From: Pirellulales bacterium
GTDB taxonomy: Bacteria; Planctomycetota; Planctomycetia; Pirellulales; JAICIG01
NCBI GenBank assembly: GCA_025924495.1
Contig: JAICIG010000220.1
Coordinates: 1-12,971 of the forward strand
Length of the DNA stretch: 12,971 nucleotides
Direction: 5' to 3'
This document shows, in pieces, positions 1 to 7,342 of this stretch (positions are counted from its first letter, which is position 1; every line of letters begins with the position of its first letter). Both the position numbers and the translations under genes were made by a program. The notes under the pieces are model-generated. The model saw nothing but the letters and a program-made list of their open reading frames with translations, was not told the DNA's origin and made no database searches.

Positions 1-675
1 CTCAAGGCCGACCCGCTCGAAGGCAACTTGATTCTCGACATCAATCCGTCGATCCTCTACCCGATCATCGACCGCCTGTTGGGCGGCGGCCGCGAGACCA
101 GCGCGCTGGCGCGCCGGCCACTCACGGAAATCGAATTGCGGCTCGTGCGGCGAATCACGGATTTGTTTCTCGAAGAATTGCACCGCGCCTGGGAGAACGT
201 GCTGAATCTCGATTTGGCGGTAATCCGCGTCGAGAGCAACCCGCAGTTGGTGCAGATCGTGCCGCCGAACGAAGTGGTCGTGCTGATCAGCTTCGAACTG
301 ACCGTCGGCGACGTCCGCGGCATGATGAATCTTTGCGTCCCATTCAACTCCATCGAGCGAATTAGCGGCAAGCTCTCGTCGAATAGCTGGGTGACCTACG
401 GCCGGCGGCAGGCGACGCCGGAAAGCATCCGGCAGATTAGCGGCAACCTGCAAGGCTCGCTCTTGGGCATGGTCGTGCGTTTGGCGGAAACCCAGATTTC
501 GACCAAGGAACTGGTCGGGCTGCGAGTGGGCGACATCATTACGACCGAAAAGGACATGCGCAGCCCGCTCGTCGTCGAACTGGAAGGAGTCGCCAAGTTC
601 ACGGCTCGCCCCGGCGCCTTCAAAGGGCATAAGGCAATCCGCATCGAAGACCCGATCGCCACACCCAAGCCTTGA
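1..675 (+). CDS. fliM: Flagellar motor switch protein FliM, 3' part (5' end outside window)
   Basis: The reading frame is open from base 1 and ends with TGA at 673-675, giving 224 visible residues. The N-terminal CheY-binding peptide and the start of the middle domain lie upstream of the window. The visible part opens with 'LEGNLILDINPSILYPIIDR' and 'LLGGG', which is the FliM middle (CheC-like) domain, and continues to about residue 145. The C-terminal part has the SpoA/FliN-like pattern, with 'LRVGDII' at about 174-180 and a hydrophobic-strand-rich end to about 215. In the family, FliM sits in the cytoplasmic C-ring, binds phospho-CheY and sets rotation direction. The TTG at 28 lies inside a conserved motif and is not a start. 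The next gene is convergent after only 30 bases, so fliM closes its operon, and I see no hairpin in that gap. Other flagellar genes would be expected upstream, outside the window. Confidence 0.93.
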   Translation, partial: LKADPLEGNLILDINPSILYPIIDRLLGGGRETSALARRPLTEIELRLVRRITDLFLEELHRAWENVLNLDLAVIRVESNPQLVQIVPPNEVVVLISFELTVGDVRGMMNLCVPFNSIERISGKLSSNSWVTYGRRQATPESIRQISGNLQGSLLGMVVRLAETQISTKELVGLRVGDIITTEKDMRSPLVVELEGVAKFTARPGAFKGHKAIRIEDPIATPKP

Positions 676-705
676 CGAGCTCGCGACCTCCGGATGCCCT
701 GGCGC

Positions 706-1758
706 TTAATAGACCATCTTCCAGTGGGCCTGATAGTTCAGGCCCAGATTCAGAATCCGCTGTAGCAGTTCTTCATACTTAATGCCGGCGCGCTCGGCCG
801 ACTCGGCAAAATCTTCGCCGTAAGCCAGGTTGGGATTCGGATTCACTTCGAGCAGGTAGACTTTGCCCTCGCTGTTGAGCCGGAAGTCGAGCCGTGCGTA
901 GCCGCTCATGCCCAGGATGCGATACACGCGTTTGCAGAGCCGAGGCAGCCGCTCCTCCAGCCCCTCGGGCAAGTCGCGTGCGGCCGACGTGGTGATGCCG
1001 TGTCGCTCCTGGTACTTCGGATCCCACTTCACCTTGGCCGTCGCGATATGCGCCACTCCTTCGGGCATATTGTTGAACAGCATTTCCCAGGTCGGAAACG
1101 TGCTTAGCCGCTGATTGCCCATCACGCCGACATACAACTCCCGGCCGTCAACGTATTCTTCGACCAGCGCGTCGGTGCCAACCTGCTGGTGGACGAATTC
1201 GACCCGATCTTGCAGCTTCTCATCATTGGAGACGATCGACGCTTGCGAGATGCCGAGCGAGGCTTCCTCCGTGGCCGACTTGACCAACAACGGAAATTTG
1301 AGCCGCTTGGAGCGGCGCACCACCTTGCCTTTGGGAAATACCGCAAAGTCAGGCACCGCAATGCGATGGTACGAGAGAATCTTTTTGCACAGCGCTTTGT
1401 CGTGCGCCAGCATCAGCCCGCGCGGATTGCAGCCTGAATACGCCTGCTGCATCAGCTCCAGGTAACTGACGACGTGCTGATCGTAGAGCGTGACGCCATG
1501 AAATTCTTCCAGCAGGTTGAAGGCGATGTGCGGCTTCCAAGTCTCGATCGCCTCGCGAATCACGCTCAGATCGCTGCTGACGCCTAGCGGCCGGACCTCG
1601 TGCTTCAGATTCGTCAGGCCGGCAACCACATCGAATTCGGTCTTCCACTCGGCGACTTCCTTCGCCGAGTGGCCTTCGATATTGGCGGGCGGGACAAGAG
1701 ATTCGTGCATGAGCACCAGAACGCGCTTCTTCCTAAAGGCGCGGCGCTGTTTTTTCAT
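706..1758 (-). CDS. ATP-grasp ligase, D-Ala-D-Ala ligase/RimK-like (amide-bond forming)
   Basis: This 350-residue protein has an ATP-grasp fold of the D-alanine-D-alanine ligase type. From the sequence: a basic start (MKKQRR), a Rossmann-like N-terminal part ('KKRVLVLMH', 10-18), candidate nucleotide-binding lysines K121 and K160 ('FPLLVKSATEEASLGIS'), the adenine-contact strand 'LVEEYVDGREL' (198-208), and Mg ligands D291 in 'ARLDFRL', E304 and N306 in 'LLEVNPNPNLAYGED'. Family knowledge: such enzymes use ATP to activate a carboxylate as acyl phosphate and join it to an amine or thiol. The substrate cannot be read from the sequence. The end 'EVNPNPN' differs from the usual Ddl 'EVNTLPG', so it is unlikely to be the housekeeping cell-wall ligase. 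The ATG at 1758-1756 overlaps the TGA of the upstream metallopeptidase gene (ATGA, 1755-1758), and AAGG (1766-1769) lies 7 bases before it, which fixes this start. No signal peptide is seen, so it should be cytoplasmic. Confidence 0.88.
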   Translation of the reverse strand: MKKQRRAFRKKRVLVLMHESLVPPANIEGHSAKEVAEWKTEFDVVAGLTNLKHEVRPLGVSSDLSVIREAIETWKPHIAFNLLEEFHGVTLYDQHVVSYLELMQQAYSGCNPRGLMLAHDKALCKKILSYHRIAVPDFAVFPKGKVVRRSKRLKFPLLVKSATEEASLGISQASIVSNDEKLQDRVEFVHQQVGTDALVEEYVDGRELYVGVMGNQRLSTFPTWEMLFNNMPEGVAHIATAKVKWDPKYQERHGITTSAARDLPEGLEERLPRLCKRVYRILGMSGYARLDFRLNSEGKVYLLEVNPNPNLAYGEDFAESAERAGIKYEELLQRILNLGLNYQAHWKMVY

Positions 1759-2828
1759 AAAGCAACCTTGTGATGGCCGCCATGCAAGTAATTCATCGCT
1801 TGAACGGTAAGCAGCACCGTCGCGTCCTGCTTGGCGCGGGCTTCCGGCCGATCTACGCGAAGCTTCAACTGCCGGCAGCGGGAAATCATTTCCTGCAGCA
1901 CTTGATCGATCGTGTATTGGTATTCCCCGGTCCAGTAGGCGACCGTGCGGCGGATTTCCGGCCGGATGCGGCGCAGAAACGCCGAAGCCAGTTCTTGGCC
2001 GCCTTTTCCCGAATGGGAGAACAAACGTCGCAAGTCGCGATCGTAGACGTCGGTATATTCGGCCGCGTAGCGCGCCAGCTTCGCCTCGTAGTGCTCGCGC
2101 AAGGTAATCCGCAACGACGACAGCGGCTCGACTTTCTCGCGCGATCGAACGATCGGCGCTCTTTCGGCGACCTCGCTCATCAATTGATCGACGAACTCCA
2201 GCTTCTTCAGCGCCGGCCAGCCTGCGTATCGCGAGCGCCAGCGCGAGTCGGGTTTGAGCCACACGGCAAACGTTTCGGCAAAATCCTCGGCCGGATGGCT
2301 TTGAGCGTACCACGAATCCAGATGCAGCACGTAGCTTTTGCTATACGGCTTGGGATGGTAGTGTTCCGGATACGGTTGAGTCGATTTGCCAAACACGCGC
2401 CGCCACTCTTTCCGGCGATGCAAGCGGAAGGCGGTATCGACCGTGTGTCCAGCTTCGTGCCGCAAGATGCGCATGCACCACTCGCGCGTACCTCCCTCCA
2501 CCTCCAGCATCATGTGGTTTTCCAGCTTCATCAGCCGAGGATGCGCCAAATAAAAAGGCAGTGCGATGCCGGGCACGCCGTCGGGAGAGAACCATTCTTC
2601 GGCCAGCCAGCAGTGCGGGCGCAAGCGAATGCGGCGCTTTTCCAACTCGGAATACATCTGCGCGATGCGCGCTTCGAGGACCGTGCCCTCGATCTTGAGA
2701 TCCAGGTCGCACATCCTGAGGTCGAGCAGTTGTTCGTCGCGCAAACGAGCCCAGGCTGGTTCACGGGATCGGCGCGGCGAAGAAGTGGATCTGGCGGCCG
2801 AGGCGACTCGACGGCGAGGCTTCGTCAA
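1755..2828 (-). CDS. Putative zinc-binding metallopeptidase (HEAGH, gluzincin-like)
   Basis: This 357-residue protein has the zincin helix 'ILRHEAGHTVD' (121-131), where H124 and H128 would bind zinc and E125 would be the catalytic base. A second helix, 'HPAEDFAETFAVWL' (178-191), can supply the third, glutamate ligand (E181 or E185). The segment 'WFSPDGVPGIALPFYLAHPR' (79-98) is strikingly ordered and is probably a structural core. The pattern resembles the proteins annotated as 'putative zinc-binding metallopeptidase' in planctomycetes and proteobacteria, whose substrates I do not know. The start is TTG, with GGGAG (2838-2842) 9 bases upstream and an in-frame TAA (2835-2837) just before it. 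The first ATG in frame is codon 39, inside the region 'LLDLRMCDLDL' that looks conserved. Residues 1-28 are basic and low-complexity, so the exact start is less certain. It is the first gene of an operon with the ATP-grasp ligase. No signal peptide or membrane segment is visible. Confidence 0.85.
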   Translation of the reverse strand: MTKPRRRVASAARSTSSPRRSREPAWARLRDEQLLDLRMCDLDLKIEGTVLEARIAQMYSELEKRRIRLRPHCWLAEEWFSPDGVPGIALPFYLAHPRLMKLENHMMLEVEGGTREWCMRILRHEAGHTVDTAFRLHRRKEWRRVFGKSTQPYPEHYHPKPYSKSYVLHLDSWYAQSHPAEDFAETFAVWLKPDSRWRSRYAGWPALKKLEFVDQLMSEVAERAPIVRSREKVEPLSSLRITLREHYEAKLARYAAEYTDVYDRDLRRLFSHSGKGGQELASAFLRRIRPEIRRTVAYWTGEYQYTIDQVLQEMISRCRQLKLRVDRPEARAKQDATVLLTVQAMNYLHGGHHKVAL

Positions 2829-2837
2829 ACGCGTTTA

Positions 2838-2842
2838 CTCCC
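2838..2842 (-). promoter_or_regulatory. Ribosome binding site supporting the TTG start of the metallopeptidase
   Basis: GGGAG on the minus strand lies 9 bases before TTG 2828-2826. It decides the start, because the only in-frame ATG nearby is 38 codons further in. An ATG at 2850-2848 lies upstream of this site but is in another frame and closes after 29 codons. Confidence 0.55.
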
Positions 2843-2895
2843 GAAAACATCCCGTGGCTTGCCCGGCGCGCCGCCGACCAAAAACGACCTTTGCT

Positions 2896-2910
2896 GCCGG
2901 CTCAGCCGGC
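2896..2910. repeat. Short palindrome in the divergent intergenic region
   Basis: GCCGGCT-C-AGCCGGC has two perfect 7-base arms around one central base. It lies between the divergently transcribed metallopeptidase operon (-) and the oxidoreductase gene (+). A minus-strand -10-like TAGAAT lies at 2934-2929, with only a poor -35 (ACGGCA, 18-base spacer). The palindrome would then lie about 12 bases downstream of the expected start of that transcript. It could be an operator, but GC-rich palindromes are common in such genomes. Confidence 0.3.
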
Positions 2911-3072
2911 GAAACTAGCAATGGTTGTATTCTACTCTACCGACGAGGAAAATGCCGTTTGTCCCAGCGGGGTTCAGGCAGCCGGCAAGCCCCAGTCGTC
3001 ATCCTGGAGCCCGCTATCGCCCGGCCGAAGCGCCGACGCGGTTGAAAGGCTTTGCCATTGAGAGGAGTCGCT

Positions 3073-4110
3073 ATGGCGGATCGTATTCGGGTCGGAGTGA
3101 TTACAACGCCGGAAGGGGCTCATTTGAGCGCCTACTTGGACGCACTGCGGTTGACCGATGAGGCGGCCGACGTCGCGGTAGCCGACCCAACCGGCCAGCT
3201 AGAGCGAGCGGCGAAACAGGCCTTGGGCGACAAATTCCTGCGTTTCTACCGCGATATCGGCGCGATGCTGAGAGAGGCCAAACCGGTCCTGGCCCTTGTC
3301 ACTATGGAGGCCGACCAGGCGCCGCCAGCCATCGATGCGGCCTTGGATGCCGGCTGCCACGTACTGGCGGAGAAGCCGTCGTGCGTGAGAATCGAGGATT
3401 TCGCCCCCTTGGTCCGCAAGGCCCAAAGCAAGCACCTGGAGCTGATGCTGGCTCTGGCAAACCGCATTCATGCCCCCGCCCTCGAGGCCCGCCGGCTATT
3501 CAGCGAAGGCCGGTTGGGGCGATTGTTCGGCATCGAGATTCATCTGATCGCCGACCAAACGCGGCTCGGGACGCCGGCTTATCAAAAGAGCTGGTTCGCG
3601 CAAAAGCGGCGTGCCGGCGGCGGGCACTTAATCTGGCTCGGCATCCATTGGCTGGATTTGGCCCAATTTGTCACTGGCCAGACAATCCGCGAAGTAGCTG
3701 GCTTTACCACGGTGATCGGCGGGCAACCGATTGACGTCGAGGATTCGGCCGCCCTCGCACTGAAATTCGATAGCGGCGCCTTGGGAACGATGACGTCCGG
3801 CTATTATCTCGATCGAGGCTATGATTCGCACTTGAAGATCTGGGGCGAAGACGGCTGGCTCCGCCTGGCGGCGATTGAAGAACAACCGCTGGAATGGTAC
3901 AGCCGACAGGGTTCCAATCCGCCCAAGGTCGAGCATTTCGACTATCCCAAAGGCGGGCGCAGTTACACGCCGTTTGTCCGCGCATGCGTGCGGTTTGCCG
4001 CCGGGCTGGGGCCCGCGCCGATTACCAGTCAAGAGAGCTTGCACGTATTGAAGACCATTTTCGCCTGCTATGAGGCCGCCGAGACCGGCCGCGTACAACG
4101 CGTGGAATAG
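3073..4110 (+). CDS. Gfo/Idh/MocA-family NAD(P)-dependent oxidoreductase, atypical
   Basis: The 345-residue length and domain order fit the family: an N-terminal Rossmann domain to about 120, then an alpha/beta substrate domain. Visible marks are 'HVLAEKPSC' (96-104), with the EKP lysine K101, and 'GGGHLIWLGIHWLD' (182-195), whose H192 aligns with the catalytic histidine. The family oxidises or reduces sugars, inositols and related compounds with NAD(P). The substrate is not predictable here. Two positions are unusual. The usual glycine-rich GxGxxG dinucleotide loop is replaced by 'VGVITTPEGAHL' (7-18). The Asp normally in the GGGxLxDxGxH pattern is Trp (W188). It may have altered cofactor binding or a non-redox role. 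I start at ATG 3073 because AGAGGAG (3061-3067) ends 5 bases before it. The TTG at 3052 would overlap this ribosome binding site. The gene appears monocistronic and divergent from the operon to its left. Confidence 0.87.
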   Translation: MADRIRVGVITTPEGAHLSAYLDALRLTDEAADVAVADPTGQLERAAKQALGDKFLRFYRDIGAMLREAKPVLALVTMEADQAPPAIDAALDAGCHVLAEKPSCVRIEDFAPLVRKAQSKHLELMLALANRIHAPALEARRLFSEGRLGRLFGIEIHLIADQTRLGTPAYQKSWFAQKRRAGGGHLIWLGIHWLDLAQFVTGQTIREVAGFTTVIGGQPIDVEDSAALALKFDSGALGTMTSGYYLDRGYDSHLKIWGEDGWLRLAAIEEQPLEWYSRQGSNPPKVEHFDYPKGGRSYTPFVRACVRFAAGLGPAPITSQESLHVLKTIFACYEAAETGRVQRVE

Positions 4111-4204
4111 CAAGAAGCGCTCGTTCGCCTCGCGGCGCCACCAACTGCCACTCGACGCACGGAGCGCAAGCCTGTGATGCCGAGCGGCTGCTAAGGCAAG
4201 TTGC

Positions 4205-4233
4205 TGGACGGACTAACGCCAGAGCGGTACAAT
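4205..4233 (+). promoter_or_regulatory. Candidate sigma-70-type promoter for the RidA/pseudokinase operon
   Basis: TGGACG (4205-4210, 4 of 6 to TTGACA), a 17-base spacer, and TACAAT (4228-4233, 5 of 6 to TATAAT). Transcription would start near 4240, giving a leader of about 54 bases before GTG 4294. It is in the only non-coding gap before the operon. The rest of the gap (4111-4293) shows no convincing hairpin. Confidence 0.45.
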
Positions 4234-4293
4234 CGGCCCACAGCGCAACTACGAATTGAGTTACGTTGAAGCTTATAACCGGGAGTCAGCCAC

Positions 4294-4755
4294 GTGAGCG
4301 CCGAAGCACGATTGAAGGAATTGGGATTGGAGCTGCCGCCGCCTCCCAAGCCAGCCGGAGTTTATAAGCCGGTAGTGATCGTCGGCAACTTGTGCTACGT
4401 TTCCGGCCACGGTCCATTGCGAGCCGACGGATCGATGATCTGCGGCCGCATCGGGGCCGACTTGGACATGAAGGACGGCTACGATGCCGCTCGGCAAACC
4501 GGCTTAGCCATTCTCGCATCACTACGGTCCCACCTGGGCACCCTCGATCGGATTCGCCGGGTGGTCAAGACGCTCGGCATGGTGAACTGTACGGCCGATT
4601 TCCAGCAACATCCGTCTGTCATTAATGGCTTCAGCGAATTGTTTGCCGAGGTATTCGGCAAAGATCTGGGCGTGGGCGCCCGCAGCGCCGTCGGCATGGG
4701 TTCGTTGCCGGGCAATATTGCGACGGAAGTGGAAGTGATCCTCGAGATCGAGTGA
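4294..4755 (+). CDS. RidA family protein (YjgF/YER057c/UK114 superfamily)
   Basis: This 153-residue protein fits the longer RidA-like subfamily (classical RidA is about 130 residues). Visible features: 'NLCYVSGHGPL' (32-42), corresponding to the first core strands, a central helix pair ('AARQTGLAILASLRSHLG'), and the C-terminal 'GARSAVGMGSLPGN' (128-141) followed by a beta strand of alternating E and V. R130 aligns with the arginine that RidA uses to hold the carboxylate of 2-imino acids. In the family, RidA trimers speed hydrolysis of reactive enamines and imines made by PLP enzymes. Subfamilies outside classical RidA have other or unknown roles, so imine deaminase activity is an inference. 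The start is GTG, with GGGAG (4281-4285) 8 bases upstream. Its TGA overlaps the next gene's GTG (GTGA, 4752-4755), which suggests co-translation with the pseudokinase. Confidence 0.88.
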   Translation: MSAEARLKELGLELPPPPKPAGVYKPVVIVGNLCYVSGHGPLRADGSMICGRIGADLDMKDGYDAARQTGLAILASLRSHLGTLDRIRRVVKTLGMVNCTADFQQHPSVINGFSELFAEVFGKDLGVGARSAVGMGSLPGNIATEVEVILEIE

Positions 4756-7142
4756 TCTTGCCGTTTGCCGCGGTTTCTGTTAGCAACGCCGGCGTGAGGG
4801 AACATCCGCCGCAAGAACTGGTCGATCTGCTAGCAAAGCTCGGCTTGGCCCGTGCCGAGCAAGTGCGCGGAGTTCGCGGCCGCGTCCGTCGCCTCGCGCG
4901 GGATTTGCCGGGCTTTGAATCTGTCTGGGTGGACGCGTTAGCGCAAGCTCGGGTTCTCACGCCGTTTCAGGCCGCCGAAATCAACGCCGGTCGCGGCGCC
5001 GCGCTCGAGCTTGGGCCGTATGTGCTGCATCAGCCGCTCCCTTCACCGGGATACGCCAGGGTTTACCGCGCTTTCGAGCGGCAATCGCGGCGGTGGGTGC
5101 GATTGTCAGTTATTGCCATTGCCGCGGAGGCCGCGGCGCCGCTTTCCGCGCGGCTGAAGGCGCTGGTGCATCGCAGTTCCGGCTTGTCGACGACGAACGG
5201 GCTGCTGCCCATTGTCGCACACGGCGCCGAAGGCGGCCGCGTCTGGGTCGCGTCACACGATGTGCGCGGACAAACGGCTGCCGATTGGATGGTGCACCAC
5301 GGTCGCTTTCCGCCTGCCGCCGTGCTTGAGATTGCCCAGCAGATGCTCGCCGCGTTACTTGTATGCGAACAAGCCGAGCTGGTTCATGGAGATTTGCGCG
5401 CCGGGCAAGTCCTGCTCGACTCGCAGGGGAAAGTCTGGTTGCCGGAGCCCGGGCTGCGTCTGGCGGTGCGGCCCGACGAAGGCTTTGGGTACGCCGACCT
5501 GCCGCCCGACGCTTATGAGTGCCTTGCTCCCGAGCGAGTATCCAATGGCACAGCCGCGGATATGGCGGGCGATCTCTACGCTTGCGGTTGCTTGTGGTGG
5601 CACTTGCTGGCCGGCAGGCCGCCGGTCGCGGGGGCCACCAGCCTGGCAAAGCTTCGCGCCGGGCAAACCGCCAAGATCGTCGAAATTCGCCAGATGGCGC
5701 CCGATGCTCCGGCAGCGCTGACCGAGATCATTCGCGATTGCCTCCGCCGCGATCCGCGGTCTCGCCCTGAGTCCATCGGCCGCGCCGCCGTGCGGCTGGC
5801 AACGCCTTCTGCGAATGCCAGGCGGCAGCTGCTGCGAGCGGTCCGCCGTTCAAGCAGTTCCTTCCGGCGCTCTCCCTCGATGACGACGGCGCGTCGCACT
5901 GCCGTCCGAGTCACTCGCCTGGCGGCCGCCGCCGGTGCGATGGCAGCGTTGATTGTTGGCACATGGCCGTATTGGGGCGCCGAGTGGGTGAGCTCCTCGA
6001 AGCTGAAAGGGCGGAGTCTGACGGCCGGAAGGACGTCGCTGGCTGAAGCAGCCCCCGATCGATTGCCGGACGTGGAAGCCGCGGCGCTGACGCCGCCAGA
6101 CGAAAATCAGGCCGCGGCCGGGCGAGGCGACAGTCAACGAGTTCAGCCGGCAACCTGGGAAGAATCGCAGACGAACGTTTTGGAACTCGAGGCGAATCAG
6201 TACCAACGGCTTGCCGAGTTGCCGCTCAACGCCGGCATGATCGTGCGCGGACGCGCCGGTCAACGCGCGGTAGTTCGCGTGCCCGACGGCGGACTGGCCG
6301 TCGACGTTGAAGACGTCCATTTCGAGAACATTGATTTCATCAGTGGGGCCGCGATAAAAAACGGACGCGGCCAGCCCGGCGCCATGATTCTCTTGCGAGC
6401 GCTTCGGGCTGAATTTGCGAATTGTTCGTTTCAATCGGCGGGGCTGCCGAAGGCGGCTTCTGCTCGCTTGCCTGCAGCCATCGCCTGGTTCGGGCTGCCG
6501 GCGACGGACGACGCCGAACTATCATTGCCCACGGGCGAGTTGTCGCTGAACCGTTGCGTGTTCCGCGGCGTGTCGGCCGCAATTTATTGCGAGCTTGAGG
6601 CGGCGTTGATCTTCGACCTGGCACAATCTCTGCATCTGGGACCGGGCCCTTTGCTTGCGCTCGCCGAGGCGCCGCAAGCGGACGAGCCGATCACGCTTGC
6701 GATGAATCACCTGACGCTGCGAAACGCAACGGGCCTTTTGGAGTGCCGCTACGACGAACTCGCTCAGGCTGCTGGAGGCGTCAGCATCCAAGCGGATGAT
6801 TGCGCTTTCGTGCCTTCGGCGGGCGGCGGATTGTTGGTGTTCAAGGGTGCGGCCCATCCAGCGCCGCTGATTGAGCACCTGACTTGGACGGGGCAGGGCT
6901 CGGTGCTGGCGCGCGAGACTCCTGTCGCACTGTGGCATGGCGCCGATGGAAAGACTCGCGCCGCGACGGAAGAGACGATTCAAGTGGACGGGATGGTCCG
7001 TACCGAGGTCGGTTTTGCTGGCGAGGCTGAGGAAGGGCCCGGCGCCTCGCGCATTGTGCGCTGGCAGGCGCCATTGCGTTCCACCGAGCCGCCGGGAATT
7101 GGCGAAGACGAATTGTCCTTGCCAGGCGTCGAGCGGAAATAG
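4752..7142 (+). CDS. Membrane-anchored Ser/Thr kinase-like protein (probable pseudokinase) with C-terminal beta-rich domain
   Basis: This 796-residue protein begins like planctomycete Ser/Thr kinases ('VLTPFQAAEINAGRG', 68-82, then 'LGPYVL'), followed by a kinase fold at about 90-350. Kept: 'HGDL' with D214 (HRD position), APE 'LAPER' (258-262), helix-F D274, and R338. Lost: the glycine loop is 'LPSPGYARV' (96-104), the VAIK lysine is Ser119, the catalytic-loop Lys and Asn are R216 and Q219, and DFG is 'EPG' (232-234). Without the VAIK Lys and DFG Asp, catalysis is unlikely. One hydrophobic segment (390-409), preceded by an Arg/Ser-rich stretch, should be a membrane anchor. Residues about 475-760 are repetitive beta strands ('VHFENIDF', 'AEFANCSF', 'LSLNRCVF') that suggest a right-handed beta-helix, probably outside the inner membrane. 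The GTG start overlaps the RidA stop. A GTG at codon 15 is an alternative, but neither start has a strong ribosome binding site. Confidence 0.8.
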   Translation: MILPFAAVSVSNAGVREHPPQELVDLLAKLGLARAEQVRGVRGRVRRLARDLPGFESVWVDALAQARVLTPFQAAEINAGRGAALELGPYVLHQPLPSPGYARVYRAFERQSRRWVRLSVIAIAAEAAAPLSARLKALVHRSSGLSTTNGLLPIVAHGAEGGRVWVASHDVRGQTAADWMVHHGRFPPAAVLEIAQQMLAALLVCEQAELVHGDLRAGQVLLDSQGKVWLPEPGLRLAVRPDEGFGYADLPPDAYECLAPERVSNGTAADMAGDLYACGCLWWHLLAGRPPVAGATSLAKLRAGQTAKIVEIRQMAPDAPAALTEIIRDCLRRDPRSRPESIGRAAVRLATPSANARRQLLRAVRRSSSSFRRSPSMTTARRTAVRVTRLAAAAGAMAALIVGTWPYWGAEWVSSSKLKGRSLTAGRTSLAEAAPDRLPDVEAAALTPPDENQAAAGRGDSQRVQPATWEESQTNVLELEANQYQRLAELPLNAGMIVRGRAGQRAVVRVPDGGLAVDVEDVHFENIDFISGAAIKNGRGQPGAMILLRALRAEFANCSFQSAGLPKAASARLPAAIAWFGLPATDDAELSLPTGELSLNRCVFRGVSAAIYCELEAALIFDLAQSLHLGPGPLLALAEAPQADEPITLAMNHLTLRNATGLLECRYDELAQAAGGVSIQADDCAFVPSAGGGLLVFKGAAHPAPLIEHLTWTGQGSVLARETPVALWHGADGKTRAATEETIQVDGMVRTEVGFAGEAEEGPGASRIVRWQAPLRSTEPPGIGEDELSLPGVERK

Positions 7143-7222
7143 GCCGCCCAATGCGTCAATCCACCTCTCGCAGGAATTCGTGGCGTCTCTTCCAATGCCC
7201 ACGGCCGTCGGAAACTCGCTAT

Positions 7223-7251
7223 TTGACATCGGCAAAAACGTGACCTACGGT
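7223..7251 (+). promoter_or_regulatory. Candidate promoter of the flp pilin gene
   Basis: A perfect TTGACA (7223-7228), a 17-base spacer and a weak TACGGT (7246-7251, 3 of 6). The leader to ATG 7343 would be about 85 bases. The gap 7143-7342 holds no other recognisable element and no terminator for the pseudokinase gene, so read-through into flp is possible. Confidence 0.38.
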
Positions 7252-7342
7252 TTTGATGGGTCGTAGATCGTCTGCGAAGCCCGTGTCCAAGCACTATCCA
7301 GCTTACTACGGGGTGTAGGGAGCGCAGGAAGGTAGTCTATCT

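Noticed and set aside
706..2313. A 535-residue N-terminally extended version of the ATP-grasp gene.
   Set aside because: The extra 185 residues are Arg/Ala/Gly-rich, overlap the metallopeptidase gene in another frame and match no domain. ATG 1758 has a ribosome binding site and the ATGA overlap.
1770..2918. A 382-codon open frame on the plus strand.
   Set aside because: It lies antisense to the metallopeptidase gene, has Arg/Gln/Phe-rich non-family sequence and arises from high GC content on the opposite strand.
2925..3161. A small TTG-started plus-strand frame in the divergent gap.
   Set aside because: It has no ribosome binding site, it overlaps the start of the oxidoreductase gene in another frame, and its composition is not protein-like.
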